A stretch of 64,000 nucleotides of DNA from Moraxellaceae bacterium (GCA_029237815.1 JAQZBP010000001.1:124001-188000), one strand, 5' to 3'. Shown: positions 20,035-28,460, counted from the stretch's first letter. The notes: generated by a model not told the origin, from the letters alone. Translations and numbers: made by a program.

Positions 20035-20056
20035 AAAAAAAATCCGCTTACGCGGA
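20035..20056 (-). terminator. Intrinsic terminator of the three-gene cassette
   Basis: On the minus strand the stem TCCGC/GCGGA with a GTAA loop is followed by eight T residues. The TAA stop codon of the HEPN-like gene lies in the loop, so the terminator overlaps the end of the coding region and insulates the cassette from the flank. Confidence 0.85.
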
Positions 20057-20446
20057 CTTCTTTTTCTCTAAAGTTTCTAGCACTTCATCTGCACTTGCTA
20101 ACGCATCCTTTGCCTCCCTCAAGCTAAGGCGCGTGTCTGTCTGATAGTCGGCCTTTCTACGCAACGACTTCAAATCCATTAACAACCCAGCAATCGTCTT
20201 TGAGTCTGCCTCTGCACGATTTTCATAATATTTTATAACTGCCTGATGGCTTTCACGATCATCCCGGCGGGTAGCCAACCCTGAAAACTCGCGAGCTCGA
20301 AGCCAAGCACCGTAGTAAGCACGGCTAATTGCAGCCCTTAATGCAGCCTGAGTTGAGAACCTCGAGCCTTTAGGTGGCTCATACTTACCATGAGCATCAA
20401 CCAGGCTGTGAGCCAATCCCACATATTCGTCGGGATTGAATTGCAT
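20048..20446 (-). CDS. HEPN-like small protein (third gene of the cassette)
   Basis: 132 aa, all-helical. It carries SRAYYGAW (residues 41-48) and RRKADY (96-101), a pair typical of HEPN-fold proteins, which include many RNase toxins. Arg60/Arg61 followed by His67 (RX5-6H) could be the HEPN catalytic motif, though it is not the most canonical spacing. Lys/Glu-rich tail. It starts at an ATG three bases after the previous gene's stop. Whether it is an active RNase, an antitoxin-like partner or a structural HEPN is not decided by the sequence. Codon use is A/T-richer than the host genes. Confidence 0.6.
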   Translation of the reverse strand: MQFNPDEYVGLAHSLVDAHGKYEPPKGSRFSTQAALRAAISRAYYGAWLRAREFSGLATRRDDRESHQAVIKYYENRAEADSKTIAGLLMDLKSLRRKADYQTDTRLSLREAKDALASADEVLETLEKKKSA

Positions 20447-20449
20447 GCT

Positions 20450-20962
20450 TTAAGCCACCCTAAGAGCCAGCTTATGGCTGTGATCTTTGGCAACACCGTA
20501 AAGCCACTCGTTAATCAGCTTTTTGCGGGCCGCCAACCGGTCCTTTGCGTCTTCTATATCTGTGTTGACCACCAGATAAACACGCTCAAAGTCATCCTCG
20601 ACATCTTTATAATGCTCGAGCTCAAGCGAAGCCCTAAAGCCCAAGAGGTCAGAAATTGCTACGGGAGCGTCAAGCAGCAGCCTAGAGAATGCATGACTGT
20701 CCTCCATAAGCCTCACCACCTCTTCAAGTTCCTCAACATCATTGAAGCGAGCCATCAGCGCAGCCTTCAGCTCATCATGAGGCGTTCCGGGAACCGGCCA
20801 GACGGGCAGACCGGAGAGCTCGTAGTGATACTCACTACACTCCATAAAATATTCGGCGCGGGCACCACGATTGGAAATGAGGCTGGCGCTCTCAGGCAGC
20901 CGAGTGGCCGGCGCCAAAGCGAAGCTGGTAACGATCAACGTCCCAGTAATCGGATCAACCAT
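20450..20962 (-). CDS. Unrecognised protein (second gene of the cassette)
   Basis: 170 aa; I do not recognise the family. It begins MVDPITGTLIVTSFALAPAT, with a possible beta-hairpin core, then an acidic, probably helical middle (ELEEVVRLMEDSH, about residues 77-89) and a C-terminal helical stretch with many charges. There is no signal peptide or clear membrane segment. It has a good ribosome site (AAGGGGTGAG) 11 bases after the first gene's stop and is followed after three bases by the HEPN-like gene. The tight spacing suggests co-expression and perhaps a complex. Confidence 0.75.
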   Translation of the reverse strand: MVDPITGTLIVTSFALAPATRLPESASLISNRGARAEYFMECSEYHYELSGLPVWPVPGTPHDELKAALMARFNDVEELEEVVRLMEDSHAFSRLLLDAPVAISDLLGFRASLELEHYKDVEDDFERVYLVVNTDIEDAKDRLAARKKLINEWLYGVAKDHSHKLALRVA

Positions 20963-20973
20963 TTCTCACCCCT

Positions 20974-21804
20974 TTATGACTCAAGAAGAATCGCTTCTCT
21001 AATTTCCTTAGCAATCAACCTGATCATATATTTTTTATTTTGAAGATGGAGCAACTGCATATTTTGAGAAATATTTTCAACGGTTACTTCTTCAGGCGAA
21101 TCAAAATCGAGCCGGTGATTCATCTGGATCGATATCAAATGCCCCAGCCCAGGCTCAACGCTTTCCTTTGGCTTAACCACAATATTTATATTGGTCAGAA
21201 TCCTTCCAGGAATGCCCTCAGGCTTCTCAAAGAAGCCAGAATAGCTGTGCCAAGCATTGGGACAGTGCTCATCAATAACTTTGGGATACAGTCCGCTTTC
21301 TTTTGCGAAGAGTTCAGAAATCCAAGACATCTGCTCGTCATAGTCCGCTTCAAAAAGATCCTCGAACTGAAGCAGCATGCCCTTCAGAGAGATGTCTCGC
21401 TTTTGAAGCAGCGGCACAACGTTTTGTACTACTCGCTCTACCGTAGGCCAGGTCTCGCTCCAGCGGGTGTACTTTGTCGTTGCGTAGTGAATGTGCTCAG
21501 GATGTAGATGCAGCTCCCGAATGCTATTCCCTGCCTCATCAAACCCTTCCATGACGAATCCGACCTTATCGGTCGATTCTGTTTGGCCAATGCCATTCGG
21601 GCTGATCTGCACTGCCGCTCGCAAGATGTCTCGGACAGCAGTAAACCTCTCCTTGAGGATCTCATCCTTGTCTCGCTGGGCCCTAATAAGCTCAAGCACA
21701 TCCCTATTGAGCATGTCCGGGCGGGAGGGAAGGAACACAAAGGATGCTTTCTGGACGGCGTGAGGCGCTCCGTGCGCGTTAACAGGCCGAACATACTTTG
21801 CCAA
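20974..21804 (-). CDS. TIGR04255-like protein (first gene of the cassette)
   Basis: 276 aa with a TTG start at 21804 preceded by AAGGGGG. The overall plan matches the sporadically distributed TIGR04255 family: an early FVFLPSRP strand, a TTKYTRWSETWPTV segment (about 109-122) where family members have a T..Y..W pattern, then LLQFEDLFEA (about 144-153) at the position of the usual LQYIDRF-like motif, and a C-terminal helix. The family's function is unknown. It is first in the operon, just downstream of a 13-bp inverted repeat. Confidence 0.6.
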   Translation of the reverse strand: MAKYVRPVNAHGAPHAVQKASFVFLPSRPDMLNRDVLELIRAQRDKDEILKERFTAVRDILRAAVQISPNGIGQTESTDKVGFVMEGFDEAGNSIRELHLHPEHIHYATTKYTRWSETWPTVERVVQNVVPLLQKRDISLKGMLLQFEDLFEADYDEQMSWISELFAKESGLYPKVIDEHCPNAWHSYSGFFEKPEGIPGRILTNINIVVKPKESVEPGLGHLISIQMNHRLDFDSPEEVTVENISQNMQLLHLQNKKYMIRLIAKEIREAILLES

Positions 21805-21850
21805 GACAACCCCCTTCTTCAGGCATAGGTGGGTTTGAGTGGGCGCAGTA

Positions 21851-21881
21851 TACGTATCTGCCCCCGTAGGGCAAATACGTA
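21851..21881. promoter_or_regulatory. Inverted repeat upstream of the cassette (operator candidate)
   Basis: TACGTATCTGCCC - CCGTA - GGGCAAATACGTA, arms matching at 12 of 13 positions, centred about 60 bp upstream of the TIGR04255-like start codon. It is too far from a gene end to be a terminator and has no T tract. A dimeric repressor site, possibly for autoregulation by the cassette, is the simplest reading. Confidence 0.6.
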
Positions 21882-22138
21882 TTAACCGCTACTAGATACC
21901 TTATATCGTAATCAGCCTAGGTTAGAAAATTTCTTGAAGCTCTAGGGCTTACGAGAAGCCGCTCAAAATTTAACCGCCCTCTGCCATTGTTGAGCTTAAG
22001 CCCATCATTGACCTGCCCCTCCCGAAGAGGATGCTCTAATCGCCAGACCTCTTGGGAACGAAGAATCAATGACTTACGCGCGGAAAACAGGCCCAAAATC
22101 GCCCCATTTTTGGGGTGTGCCACGCTTCGATTTGCCGG
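21882..22138. other. Non-coding part of the element
   Basis: A/T-rich interval between the operator-like repeat and the right arm. It contains a CCCCATTTTTGGGG hairpin at 22102-22115. A 68-codon minus-strand frame (21917-22123) resembles nothing known and has no convincing ribosome site. No gene is called. Confidence 0.5.
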
Positions 22139-22159
22139 CAGTGTGGCAAAAGTGTGGCA
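22139..22159 (+). repeat. Right arm-type repeat of the element
   Basis: CAGTGTGGCAAAAGTGTGGCA, identical to 19994-20014, 80 bp from the core inside the intact tRNA gene. In the excised circle the two copies would flank the core as P and P' arms. Confidence 0.8.
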
Positions 22160-22208
22160 TGGAGGGGGTTACTGAAGTGCTCCCTTACTTGGGAGGCACT
22201 GAAAATAC

Positions 22209-22285
22209 TGGCGCCCACGAGTGGATTTGAACCACCGGCCTGCCCCTTAGGAGGGGGCTGCTCTATCCAGCTGAGCTACGTGGGC
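22209..22285 (-). tRNA. tRNA-Arg (anticodon CCU)
   Basis: 77-nt cloverleaf with encoded CCA. Acceptor GCCCACG/CGTGGGC, D-stem GCTC/GAGC, anticodon stem GCCCC/GGGGC with loop CTCCTAA, and T-stem GGTGG/CCACT with loop TTCAAAT all pair. It serves as attR: its 3' half, from the core 22239-22255 to 22209, was probably supplied by the element, while the older 3' half now lies at 19808-19857. Confidence 0.97.
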
Positions 22286-22376
22286 ACGGGCGCGGATTCT
22301 CGCCGCGCCGGGAGCTGACAGCAAGTCCCGCGGCCACAACGGGCTGTCCTGACCCCGACGCAGGATTTCCGTCCCG

Positions 22377-22412
22377 AAAAGCCAGAGCCCGGAACTCCGT
22401 CCGGGCTCTGGC
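22377..22412 (-). terminator. Intrinsic terminator downstream of rpoS
   Basis: A perfect 13-bp stem GCCAGAGCCCGGA/TCCGGGCTCTGGC with a 6-nt loop is followed on the minus strand by TTTT. It lies 44 bases after the rpoS stop codon and before the tRNA. Confidence 0.8.
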
Positions 22413-22456
22413 CACCTCACACGCACCGCAAGAACACTTCAAGCCGCTGATGCAAA

Positions 22457-23380
22457 TCAGTTGAACACCGAATCACTCGACAGGCCCTGCCCCTCGAGCA
22501 GTTCCCGCAGGCGACGCAAACCATCGACCTGGATCTGGCGCACCCGCTCGCGGGTCAGGCCGATTTCCTCGCCAACCTCCTCCAGCGTGGCGACCTCGTG
22601 GCCGCGCAGACCGAAGCGCCGCGCCAGTACCTCGCGCTGCTTTTCGGGTAGCACGTCGAGCCAGCGATCCAGGTTCATGCGCATATCGTCATCCTGCACC
22701 TGCAGCGCCGGATCGGGTACGGAGGCGTCGGCCAGGGTCTCGGCCAGGGTCTTCTCGGAGTCGCCCGCCACCGGCGCATCGATGGAGCTCACGCGCTCAT
22801 TGAGCCCGAGCATGCGCTGCACGTCCTCCACCGGCCGGTCGAGCAGGCGCGCGATTTCGTCGGCGCTGGGCTCGTGGTCCAGCTTGTGGCTGAGCTCACG
22901 CGCCGCGCGCAGGTAGATATTCAGTTCTTTCACGACATGGATGGGCAGGCGAACGGTGCGGGTCTGGTTCATCAGTGCCCGCTCCATGGTCTGCCGGATC
23001 CACCAGGTGGCATAGGTGGAAAAGCGGAAACCGCGCTCGGGATCGAACTTCTCGACAGCATGGATGAGCCCGAGGTTGCCTTCCTCGATCAGGTCGAGCA
23101 GTGACAGGCCGCGATTCACATAGCGCCTTGCGATCTTCACCACCAGGCGCAGGTTGCTTTCGATCATGCGCTTGCGCGCGCTTTCAATGCCCTGCCGGGC
23201 ACGACGGGCGTAGAAGACCTCCTCTTCAGCGGAGAGCAGGGGGGAGAAGCCGATCTCGTTCAGGTAAAGCTGGGTCGCATCCAGCGTGGTGCTCAGCGAG
23301 CCGGTGCGGCTGCGGGTGAACCGGGGAGAAGCCTCGTTCGCGGCACCGGGGGTGGCGCCGGTTTCCTTCTTGCTTTCCAT
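22457..23380 (-). CDS. rpoS: RNA polymerase sigma factor RpoS
   Basis: 307 aa from the ATG at 23380, which has GAGGGA at 6-nt spacing; a TTG two codons earlier is less likely. Region 1.2 ([15 protein letters not shown]) starts near residue 35. Region 2 has [19 protein letters not shown] and [11 protein letters not shown]; region 3 follows; region 4.2 has [20 protein letters not shown]. The sequence is RpoS-type and of usual length with a short N-terminus. It follows nlpD, which in gammaproteobacteria carries the main rpoS promoter. Confidence 0.96.
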   Translation of the reverse strand: MESKKETGATPGAANEASPRFTRSRTGSLSTTLDATQLYLNEIGFSPLLSAEEEVFYARRARQGIESARKRMIESNLRLVVKIARRYVNRGLSLLDLIEEGNLGLIHAVEKFDPERGFRFSTYATWWIRQTMERALMNQTRTVRLPIHVVKELNIYLRAARELSHKLDHEPSADEIARLLDRPVEDVQRMLGLNERVSSIDAPVAGDSEKTLAETLADASVPDPALQVQDDDMRMNLDRWLDVLPEKQREVLARRFGLRGHEVATLEEVGEEIGLTRERVRQIQVDGLRRLRELLEGQGLSSDSVFN

Positions 23381-23445
23381 GATCAATCCCTCGTGCGTGG
23401 TCTGCGCTCGGTCAGGAGGACCGGGCAGCCACCAGGGGAGCCGCC

Positions 23446-24270
23446 CTATTCGCGTGCGGGTAGAAACCGCAGCGGGTCCACGGGTTTGCCGCGTTCACGG
23501 ATCTCGAAGTGGAGCTTTTCACGATCCGCGCCGCTGGCGCCCATCTCGGCAATTGCCTGACCAAGCTTTACGCTGTCGCCCTCCTTGACCAGGAAACTGT
23601 CGTTGTGGGCGTAGGCGCTGATGTAGTTTTCATCGTGCCGGATGATGAGCAACCGGCCGTATCCGACGAGGCCAGAACCTGCGTAGACCACCACGCCAGA
23701 TGCGGCTGCCAGGACAGAATCCCCCTGCCTTCCGGCGATGTCCAGCCCCTTTCCCGTAACACCACTTGTGCCGAATTTGCCGATCAGTTGGCCCTTTGCC
23801 GGCCAGCCCCAGCTAAGGCTAGAGCTGGCCGGTGAGTGGGGCCTGACTTCAGCAGCACTCGGGCGGACAGGGGAGGGCTTTTTCGCGATGGGCGCGCGCG
23901 CCGGCTCGCGCGACGCAGGAGGAGGACGGGACACTACGGACCTGGGCGCCGTCCTGGGACTGGTCGTTATCGACCTTGGCGGCGCGCTGCCCCGCAAGCG
24001 CAGGCGCTGTCCGGGGCGGATGGTGAAACGACTGTCGAGCTGGTTCAGCTCGGCCAGCTCGACATAGTCCTTTTCGTAGCGAAGCGCGATGGAGTAGAGG
24101 GTCTCGCCGGCTACCACCGTGTGGGAAGCAGGACCCGGCCCTGTAAGTGAGCGCTCCACAACCAATGGCGGTTGGCGGCTGGCGCAACCCGCCAGCGCGA
24201 GCGCCAGGGCAATGCCGGCAAGGACGCGGCCATACAGCCGCCGACTCCCTGCCAGCGCGGCCAGGCTCAG
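23446..24270 (-). CDS. nlpD: NlpD-type LysM/M23 lipoprotein with a probable CTG start
   Basis: 274 aa if started at CTG 24270. The signal peptide ending in LALAGC (Cys about residue 28) requires translation upstream of the first TTG (24165). No ATG, GTG or TTG is available there, but CTG 24270 overlaps the pcm stop (CTGA) with GGGAGG 6 nt upstream. A LysM domain ([17 protein letters not shown]) precedes a Pro/Arg-rich linker and an M23 domain. In that domain the metal ligands look degenerate (GKGLDIAG in place of HxGxD), as in NlpD, which activates the amidase AmiC rather than cutting peptidoglycan itself. Confidence 0.9.
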   Translation of the reverse strand: MSLAALAGSRRLYGRVLAGIALALALAGCASRQPPLVVERSLTGPGPASHTVVAGETLYSIALRYEKDYVELAELNQLDSRFTIRPGQRLRLRGSAPPRSITTSPRTAPRSVVSRPPPASREPARAPIAKKPSPVRPSAAEVRPHSPASSSLSWGWPAKGQLIGKFGTSGVTGKGLDIAGRQGDSVLAAASGVVVYAGSGLVGYGRLLIIRHDENYISAYAHNDSFLVKEGDSVKLGQAIAEMGASGADREKLHFEIRERGKPVDPLRFLPARE

Positions 24271-24929
24271 AGCACGCCTCCCAGCATGGGCACGAACCGC
24301 ACCTGCTCCAGTACGCGGGTTTCATGACTGTCCCCGCGCCGCGTAATGAGCAGGAGCTCCTGCACCTCGCCGCCGCCGACCGGGATCACCAGCCGGCCGC
24401 CTTCGGCGAGCTGGGCCACCAGGGCCTTGGGCACGCCCAGTGGCGCCGCGGTGGCGATGATGCCGTCAAAGCCCGGCTCCTCGGGCCAGCCGAGGCCGCC
24501 ATCGGTATGGCGCAGGCGCACGTTGTGCAGCTTGAGCACGCCAAGGCGCTGGCGGGCCTTGTCCTGCAGCGCCTTGATGCGCTCCACGGAGAACACCTGC
24601 CCGACGAGCTGAGCCAGCACGGCGGTCTGGTAGCCGGAGCCGGTGCCAATCTCCAGCACCTTGCCGAGCGGACCGCCCGACAGCAGCACTTCCGTCATGC
24701 GCGCCACGATATAGGGCTGGGAGAGCGTCTGGCCGTGCCCGATGGGCAGGGAGGTATCCTCGTAGGCGCGATGGGCCAGCGCCTCGTCCAGGAAGATGTG
24801 GCGGGGTGTGCGGCGCATCACGTCGATCACGGAGAGATCGGTGATGCCCTGCTCGATGAGGCGGTTCACCATGCGCTCGCGCGTTCGCGCCGAGGTCATG
24901 CCGGAACCCTGCAGATCAGTCGGGGTCAT
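24267..24929 (-). CDS. pcm: Protein-L-isoaspartate O-methyltransferase
   Basis: 220 aa. It repairs isoaspartyl residues in aged proteins using SAM. Family motifs are intact: [17 protein letters not shown] near residues 62-78, the SAM-binding [16 protein letters not shown] near 91-106, and [14 protein letters not shown] near 182-195. ATG 24929 is used; an alternative at 24899 (after CAGGG) is also plausible and removes the ten-residue extension. It lies between surE and nlpD as in many gammaproteobacteria. Confidence 0.95.
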   Translation of the reverse strand: MTPTDLQGSGMTSARTRERMVNRLIEQGITDLSVIDVMRRTPRHIFLDEALAHRAYEDTSLPIGHGQTLSQPYIVARMTEVLLSGGPLGKVLEIGTGSGYQTAVLAQLVGQVFSVERIKALQDKARQRLGVLKLHNVRLRHTDGGLGWPEEPGFDGIIATAAPLGVPKALVAQLAEGGRLVIPVGGGEVQELLLITRRGDSHETRVLEQVRFVPMLGGVL

Positions 24930-24985
24930 TGAGCTTTCACTTGTAACAACAGGCCACTTGAAACGACGGGCGGAATTCTGGGCCC

Positions 24986-25747
24986 TTACAAATCCTTAAG
25001 CCAGCGGCTTACGTCCTGCAACGCCTCATGCCGGGTCAGATCGACCTGCAGCGGCGTCACGCTCACATAGCCTTCGTGCACGGCGTGGAAGTCGGTGTCC
25101 TCGCCGGCATCGGCCGGTTCGCCGGCGATGCCGATCCAGTAGACCTCGCGGCCGCGCGGATCCTCCAGCGTCATCACGTCCTTGGCACGGCCGCGATGAC
25201 CGAGGCGGGTGACTTTGAAGCCGCGGATGTCCTGCAGCGGACGCTCGGGCACGTTGACGTTGAGCAGGGTGCGGTTGGGCAGTTGCAGGCGGTCCCAGCC
25301 TTCGATCAGACGCACGACCGTGGCGGCGGCAGCAGCGTAGCCGTCCTTGCCGCAGTTGCGCGCACCGGGCCCGGCGAGCGAGACCGCGATGCTGGTCTTG
25401 CCGAGGAAGCGGGCCTCCATGGCGGCCGCGACAGTGCCGGAATAGAGCGTGTCATCGCCGAGGTTGGCGCCGGAGTTGATACCGGAGACCACGAGGTCGG
25501 GCTCGAAATCGAGCAGGCCGTTCAGCGCCAGGTGCACACAATCGGCCGGCGTGCCGTTGACGGCCCAGTAGCCGTTGGCCTGCCGCACCGGGCGCAGCGG
25601 GCGGTCCAGCGACAGCGCGTTGGAAAAGCCGCTGCGCTCGCTTTCGGGCGCCACCACCGTCACCTCACCAAGCGTGGCGAGGGCATCGGCCAGTGCCGCC
25701 AGGCCCGGGGCCAGTACCCCGTCGTCGTTGCTCACGAGAATCCGCAT
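24986..25747 (-). CDS. surE: 5'/3'-nucleotidase SurE
   Basis: 253 aa. It is a metal-dependent survival-protein phosphatase for nucleoside monophosphates and short polyphosphates. The N-terminal ILVSNDDG (Asp8-Asp9 metal ligands), [11 protein letters not shown] near residue 37 and [21 protein letters not shown] near 86 are hallmark motifs. Start ATG 25747; a 265-bp gap without a gene separates it from truD. Confidence 0.96.
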   Translation of the reverse strand: MRILVSNDDGVLAPGLAALADALATLGEVTVVAPESERSGFSNALSLDRPLRPVRQANGYWAVNGTPADCVHLALNGLLDFEPDLVVSGINSGANLGDDTLYSGTVAAAMEARFLGKTSIAVSLAGPGARNCGKDGYAAAAATVVRLIEGWDRLQLPNRTLLNVNVPERPLQDIRGFKVTRLGHRGRAKDVMTLEDPRGREVYWIGIAGEPADAGEDTDFHAVHEGYVSVTPLQVDLTRHEALQDVSRWLKDL

Positions 25748-26012
25748 TTTTCACCATTCCTGAATGCCGGCCGTCACCGCCTGGCAGGACTGCCGGGGGT
25801 GGAAGACAGGCCGGGATTATCTGGCAGCCCCCTCAGGCCGTCCAACACAAACGCTGGAAACGCCCCGGTCTTTGCCCCCTGCGCGGACGACTTGCCTCAC
25901 AGGAACAGTGCACTGCTGCATACGCCGGATACCCTGGCCGCCTTTGGCACACCACAAAACTCAAATGGCAGCCCCGCCGAAAGCACCGGCTCGAGGAGTG
26001 CCAGGCTCGGGG

Positions 26013-27080
26013 TCACTCGACAGGAAGCGCCTCGGCGTTGCCATCGCGCAGTGTGGTGAGCTCACGCAGCGCGCTGGTGGCAAACGCCCCCGACGCCAGC
26101 GCGAAACGCAGGGACAACACATCGGGCGCAAGCCAGCTCCAGCCCAGCTCGCCGACGCCCAGCCGCAAGGCCCGGCGCTGCGCATCCAGGCCAAAGCGCG
26201 CCATGGCGTCCACAAGCCCGTCCGTTCCCGCCGCAACCTCCTGCTCGAGCGCGAGCACGACGTCACTGACTGCCGGCAGGCCCTTTCCGAACAGGGGCCC
26301 GGTGGGATGGAGCTCGAGCCGCGCCAGGCGCTCCGCGAGTGCCGCATCGCCGGCCTCGGGACGGAAGAAGCTGCCGCGGCCATCGAGCATCAGCACATCC
26401 CCCGGCAGGCAGGCGTTCCAGTGGCCCTGTGCCACGCGCTCGCCCAGCACGCGATTGAAAAAAGCGGAGCGCACGGCGGAGAGCATCAGGCCCTCGCGGT
26501 TGTTCAGCCGCCGGCGCGCCGGGCCGCGCAGCAGGGCCTCGCCCGCGACCAGGTTGGCATTGTCATGACCGAAGCGCTGCGGCCCGATGTAGTTGGGCAC
26601 GCCCAGCGCGGCGATCAGACGCAGGCGCTCCTCCAGCCACTCCCGGTCGCCTTCCACGTCGCGCAGCGTGATGACGAAAGCATTGCCCTGGTGTGCGCCA
26701 CGGCGCAGCTTGCGGTTGTTCCAGGTCTGCTCGAGCAGCTCGATGTCGTCGTTCCACACGCTGGCAAGATCGGGCGGGCGGCGATCGGGGATATGTATGC
26801 TGAACCATTGCGTGGTGACGGCGCGCCGGTCCTTCAGACCGGCGTAGCTCACGGCGTCCTCGCGCACGCCCGCCGCGCGCGCGAGCTGTGAAGCCACCCA
26901 GGCCGTGTTCTGGCCGCGCTTGCGGATGAGCAGGAACAGGTGCTCGCCCTCGCCGCTCGGCAGGAAGCCGAGTCGCTCCTCGACCTGGAAATCCTCGGGC
27001 GCGGCGCGCAGCGTCGCCAACGCCAGGGGCGCGCCGTGGGCAAACGGCTGAGCCGGAAGCAGATAGGGGGTCCAGTCCAT
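26013..27080 (-). CDS. truD: tRNA pseudouridine(13) synthase TruD
   Basis: 355 aa. It makes pseudouridine at position 13 of tRNA-Glu. The catalytic Asp is in YAGLKDRRAVTTQ near residue 80, and the TruD-specific insertion domain sits around YIGPQRFGHDNANL near 160-175. The protein is full length, with conserved N-terminal region FQVEERLGFLPSGEGEH. It lies in the surE-truD-ispF order typical of gammaproteobacteria. Confidence 0.95.
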   Translation of the reverse strand: MDWTPYLLPAQPFAHGAPLALATLRAAPEDFQVEERLGFLPSGEGEHLFLLIRKRGQNTAWVASQLARAAGVREDAVSYAGLKDRRAVTTQWFSIHIPDRRPPDLASVWNDDIELLEQTWNNRKLRRGAHQGNAFVITLRDVEGDREWLEERLRLIAALGVPNYIGPQRFGHDNANLVAGEALLRGPARRRLNNREGLMLSAVRSAFFNRVLGERVAQGHWNACLPGDVLMLDGRGSFFRPEAGDAALAERLARLELHPTGPLFGKGLPAVSDVVLALEQEVAAGTDGLVDAMARFGLDAQRRALRLGVGELGWSWLAPDVLSLRFALASGAFATSALRELTTLRDGNAEALPVE

Positions 27081-27279
27081 TCAGGAATCTCGCAAAGGTG
27101 ACGGGCAACGCCTGCAGGACACACGGCGTTGCCGGAGAGGTTCCAGCGCAAAGGTGGCGCCGGAGGGTCCGGGCTGAAACCGTCGATAGCCCGGCTGAAC
27201 AGCATTGATGACCGCTGTCGTCCGGGTGGCCTGACAGCACCCGCCCACGGCGGTTTCAGCCGCGCACCTGTCAGGCAGA

Positions 27280-27768
27280 TTATTTCGGCAGCAGCATCAC
27301 CACGGCATGCGCCTCGATGCCTTCACGACGGCCGACGAAGCCGAGCTTCTCCGTCGTGGTGGCCTTCACGCTGACGCAGCCGGACTCCACCTGCAGGTCG
27401 TCCGCGATGCGCTCGCGCATGGCGACGACATGCGGCGCCAGCTTCGGCCGTTCGGCCAGCACGGTGACGTCGGCGTTGCCGATGCGGTAACCGCGCTCTC
27501 CCATCAACCGCACCACGTGCCGCAGCAGCTCGCGGCTGTCGGCACCGCTGTAGCTGGTGTCGGTATCGGGGAAGTGCTGGCCGATGTCGCCCAGCGCCAG
27601 CGCGCCGAGGATGGCATCGCAGAGCGCGTGCAGCGCGACGTCGCCATCAGAGTGCGCAACGAGGCCGTGATCGTGCGGAATCCGCACACCGCCCAACGTG
27701 ACATGGTCGCCGGGGCCGAAGCGATGCACGTCGATGCCATGGCCGATGCGGGGAAATGCTGTGCTCAC
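27280..27768 (-). CDS. ispF: 2-C-methyl-D-erythritol 2,4-cyclodiphosphate synthase
   Basis: 162 aa, GTG start overlapping the ispD stop (GTGA). It is the MEP-pathway enzyme that cyclises CDP-ME 2-phosphate. The metal ligands are in GIDVHRF (Asp and His near residues 13-15) and a later His, and [17 protein letters not shown] near 40-56 is the family signature. [12 protein letters not shown] near 135-146 is the substrate loop. The ispF-ispD pair is translationally coupled. Confidence 0.96.
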   Translation of the reverse strand: MSTAFPRIGHGIDVHRFGPGDHVTLGGVRIPHDHGLVAHSDGDVALHALCDAILGALALGDIGQHFPDTDTSYSGADSRELLRHVVRLMGERGYRIGNADVTVLAERPKLAPHVVAMRERIADDLQVESGCVSVKATTTEKLGFVGRREGIEAHAVVMLLPK

Positions 27769-28460
27769 AGGTCGGCTCCTTCTTGCAGCCGGAGGAAGGC
27801 CTCGGCCATCTGCAGGTCCTCGGGCCAGGTGATCTTGAGATTGTCGCGCGCGCCCTCGACCAGCAGCGGATGCTCGCCGAGCAGCTCGATCGCCTGCGCC
27901 TCGTCGGTGACCGTGACGCCCTGCGCCTGGGCTGACAGCAGGGCGCGGCGCAGAAGGCCGTAGCGGAATACCTGGGGCGTCAGCGCATGCCAGAGATTGT
28001 CGCGCGCCACCGTCTCGGCGACCTGGTCGCCCTGGCCGCGCTTCATGGTGTCGCGCACCCGATTGCCCAGCAATCCGCCCACCGGGCTGTCCGCGACCAC
28101 GGCCAGCAAGGCTTCGATATCGGCCAGGCGCACGCAGGGACGCGCCACGTCATGCACCAGCACCCAGTCGTCCTCCGCTGCCAGCGTCACAATTGCGTCG
28201 AGCCCCGCCAGGACGGAGTCAGCGCGCTCGGCGCCGCCGGCGACGAAACGGATCAGCGAAGGCTCGCGATAGGCAAGCGAGGCGGCCCGGTCATCCTGCG
28301 CCGCGACAGGCACGATGATGGCTTCGGTGGGGAGCCGGCTGAGCCGGTCCAGGGTGCACTGGATGACGGTCTGGCCGCAGAGCGGAAGATACTGCTTGGG
28401 CTGGTTGCCGCCGACGCGCAGACCCTTGCCGGCGGCGGGCACCACGCACCAGAGCCTCAT
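27765..28460 (-). CDS. ispD: 2-C-methyl-D-erythritol 4-phosphate cytidylyltransferase
   Basis: 231 aa. It forms CDP-methylerythritol from MEP and CTP. The N-terminal nucleotide-binding [21 protein letters not shown] (residues 7-27) contains the conserved glycines and lysines. VHDVARPCV near residue 105 and the Asp/Thr-rich [13 protein letters not shown] near 189 are intact. It overlaps the ftsB stop by ATGA. Confidence 0.95.
   Translation of the reverse strand: MRLWCVVPAAGKGLRVGGNQPKQYLPLCGQTVIQCTLDRLSRLPTEAIIVPVAAQDDRAASLAYREPSLIRFVAGGAERADSVLAGLDAIVTLAAEDDWVLVHDVARPCVRLADIEALLAVVADSPVGGLLGNRVRDTMKRGQGDQVAETVARDNLWHALTPQVFRYGLLRRALLSAQAQGVTVTDEAQAIELLGEHPLLVEGARDNLKITWPEDLQMAEAFLRLQEGADL

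Larger units (their letters stand above)
19838..22255. mobile_element. Integrase-free genomic element in tRNA-Arg(CCU) (CIME-like)
   Basis: The unit is bounded by direct copies of CCTGCCCCTTAGGAGGG, 2401 bp apart. It has perfect 21-bp arm-like repeats inside each end (19994-20014 and 22139-22159), and is visibly more A/T-rich than both flanks. It holds only three minus-strand genes. No recombinase, excisionase, replication or transfer gene was found. It may be moved in trans by the integrase of a related element, or be the remnant of a larger island that lost its integrase. Confidence 0.82.

Noticed and set aside
21917-22123. 68-codon minus-strand frame in the right end of the element as a possible excisionase or integrase remnant
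   Set aside because: No helix-turn-helix, no recombinase motif, weak ribosome site and overlap with the hairpin region near the arm repeat.
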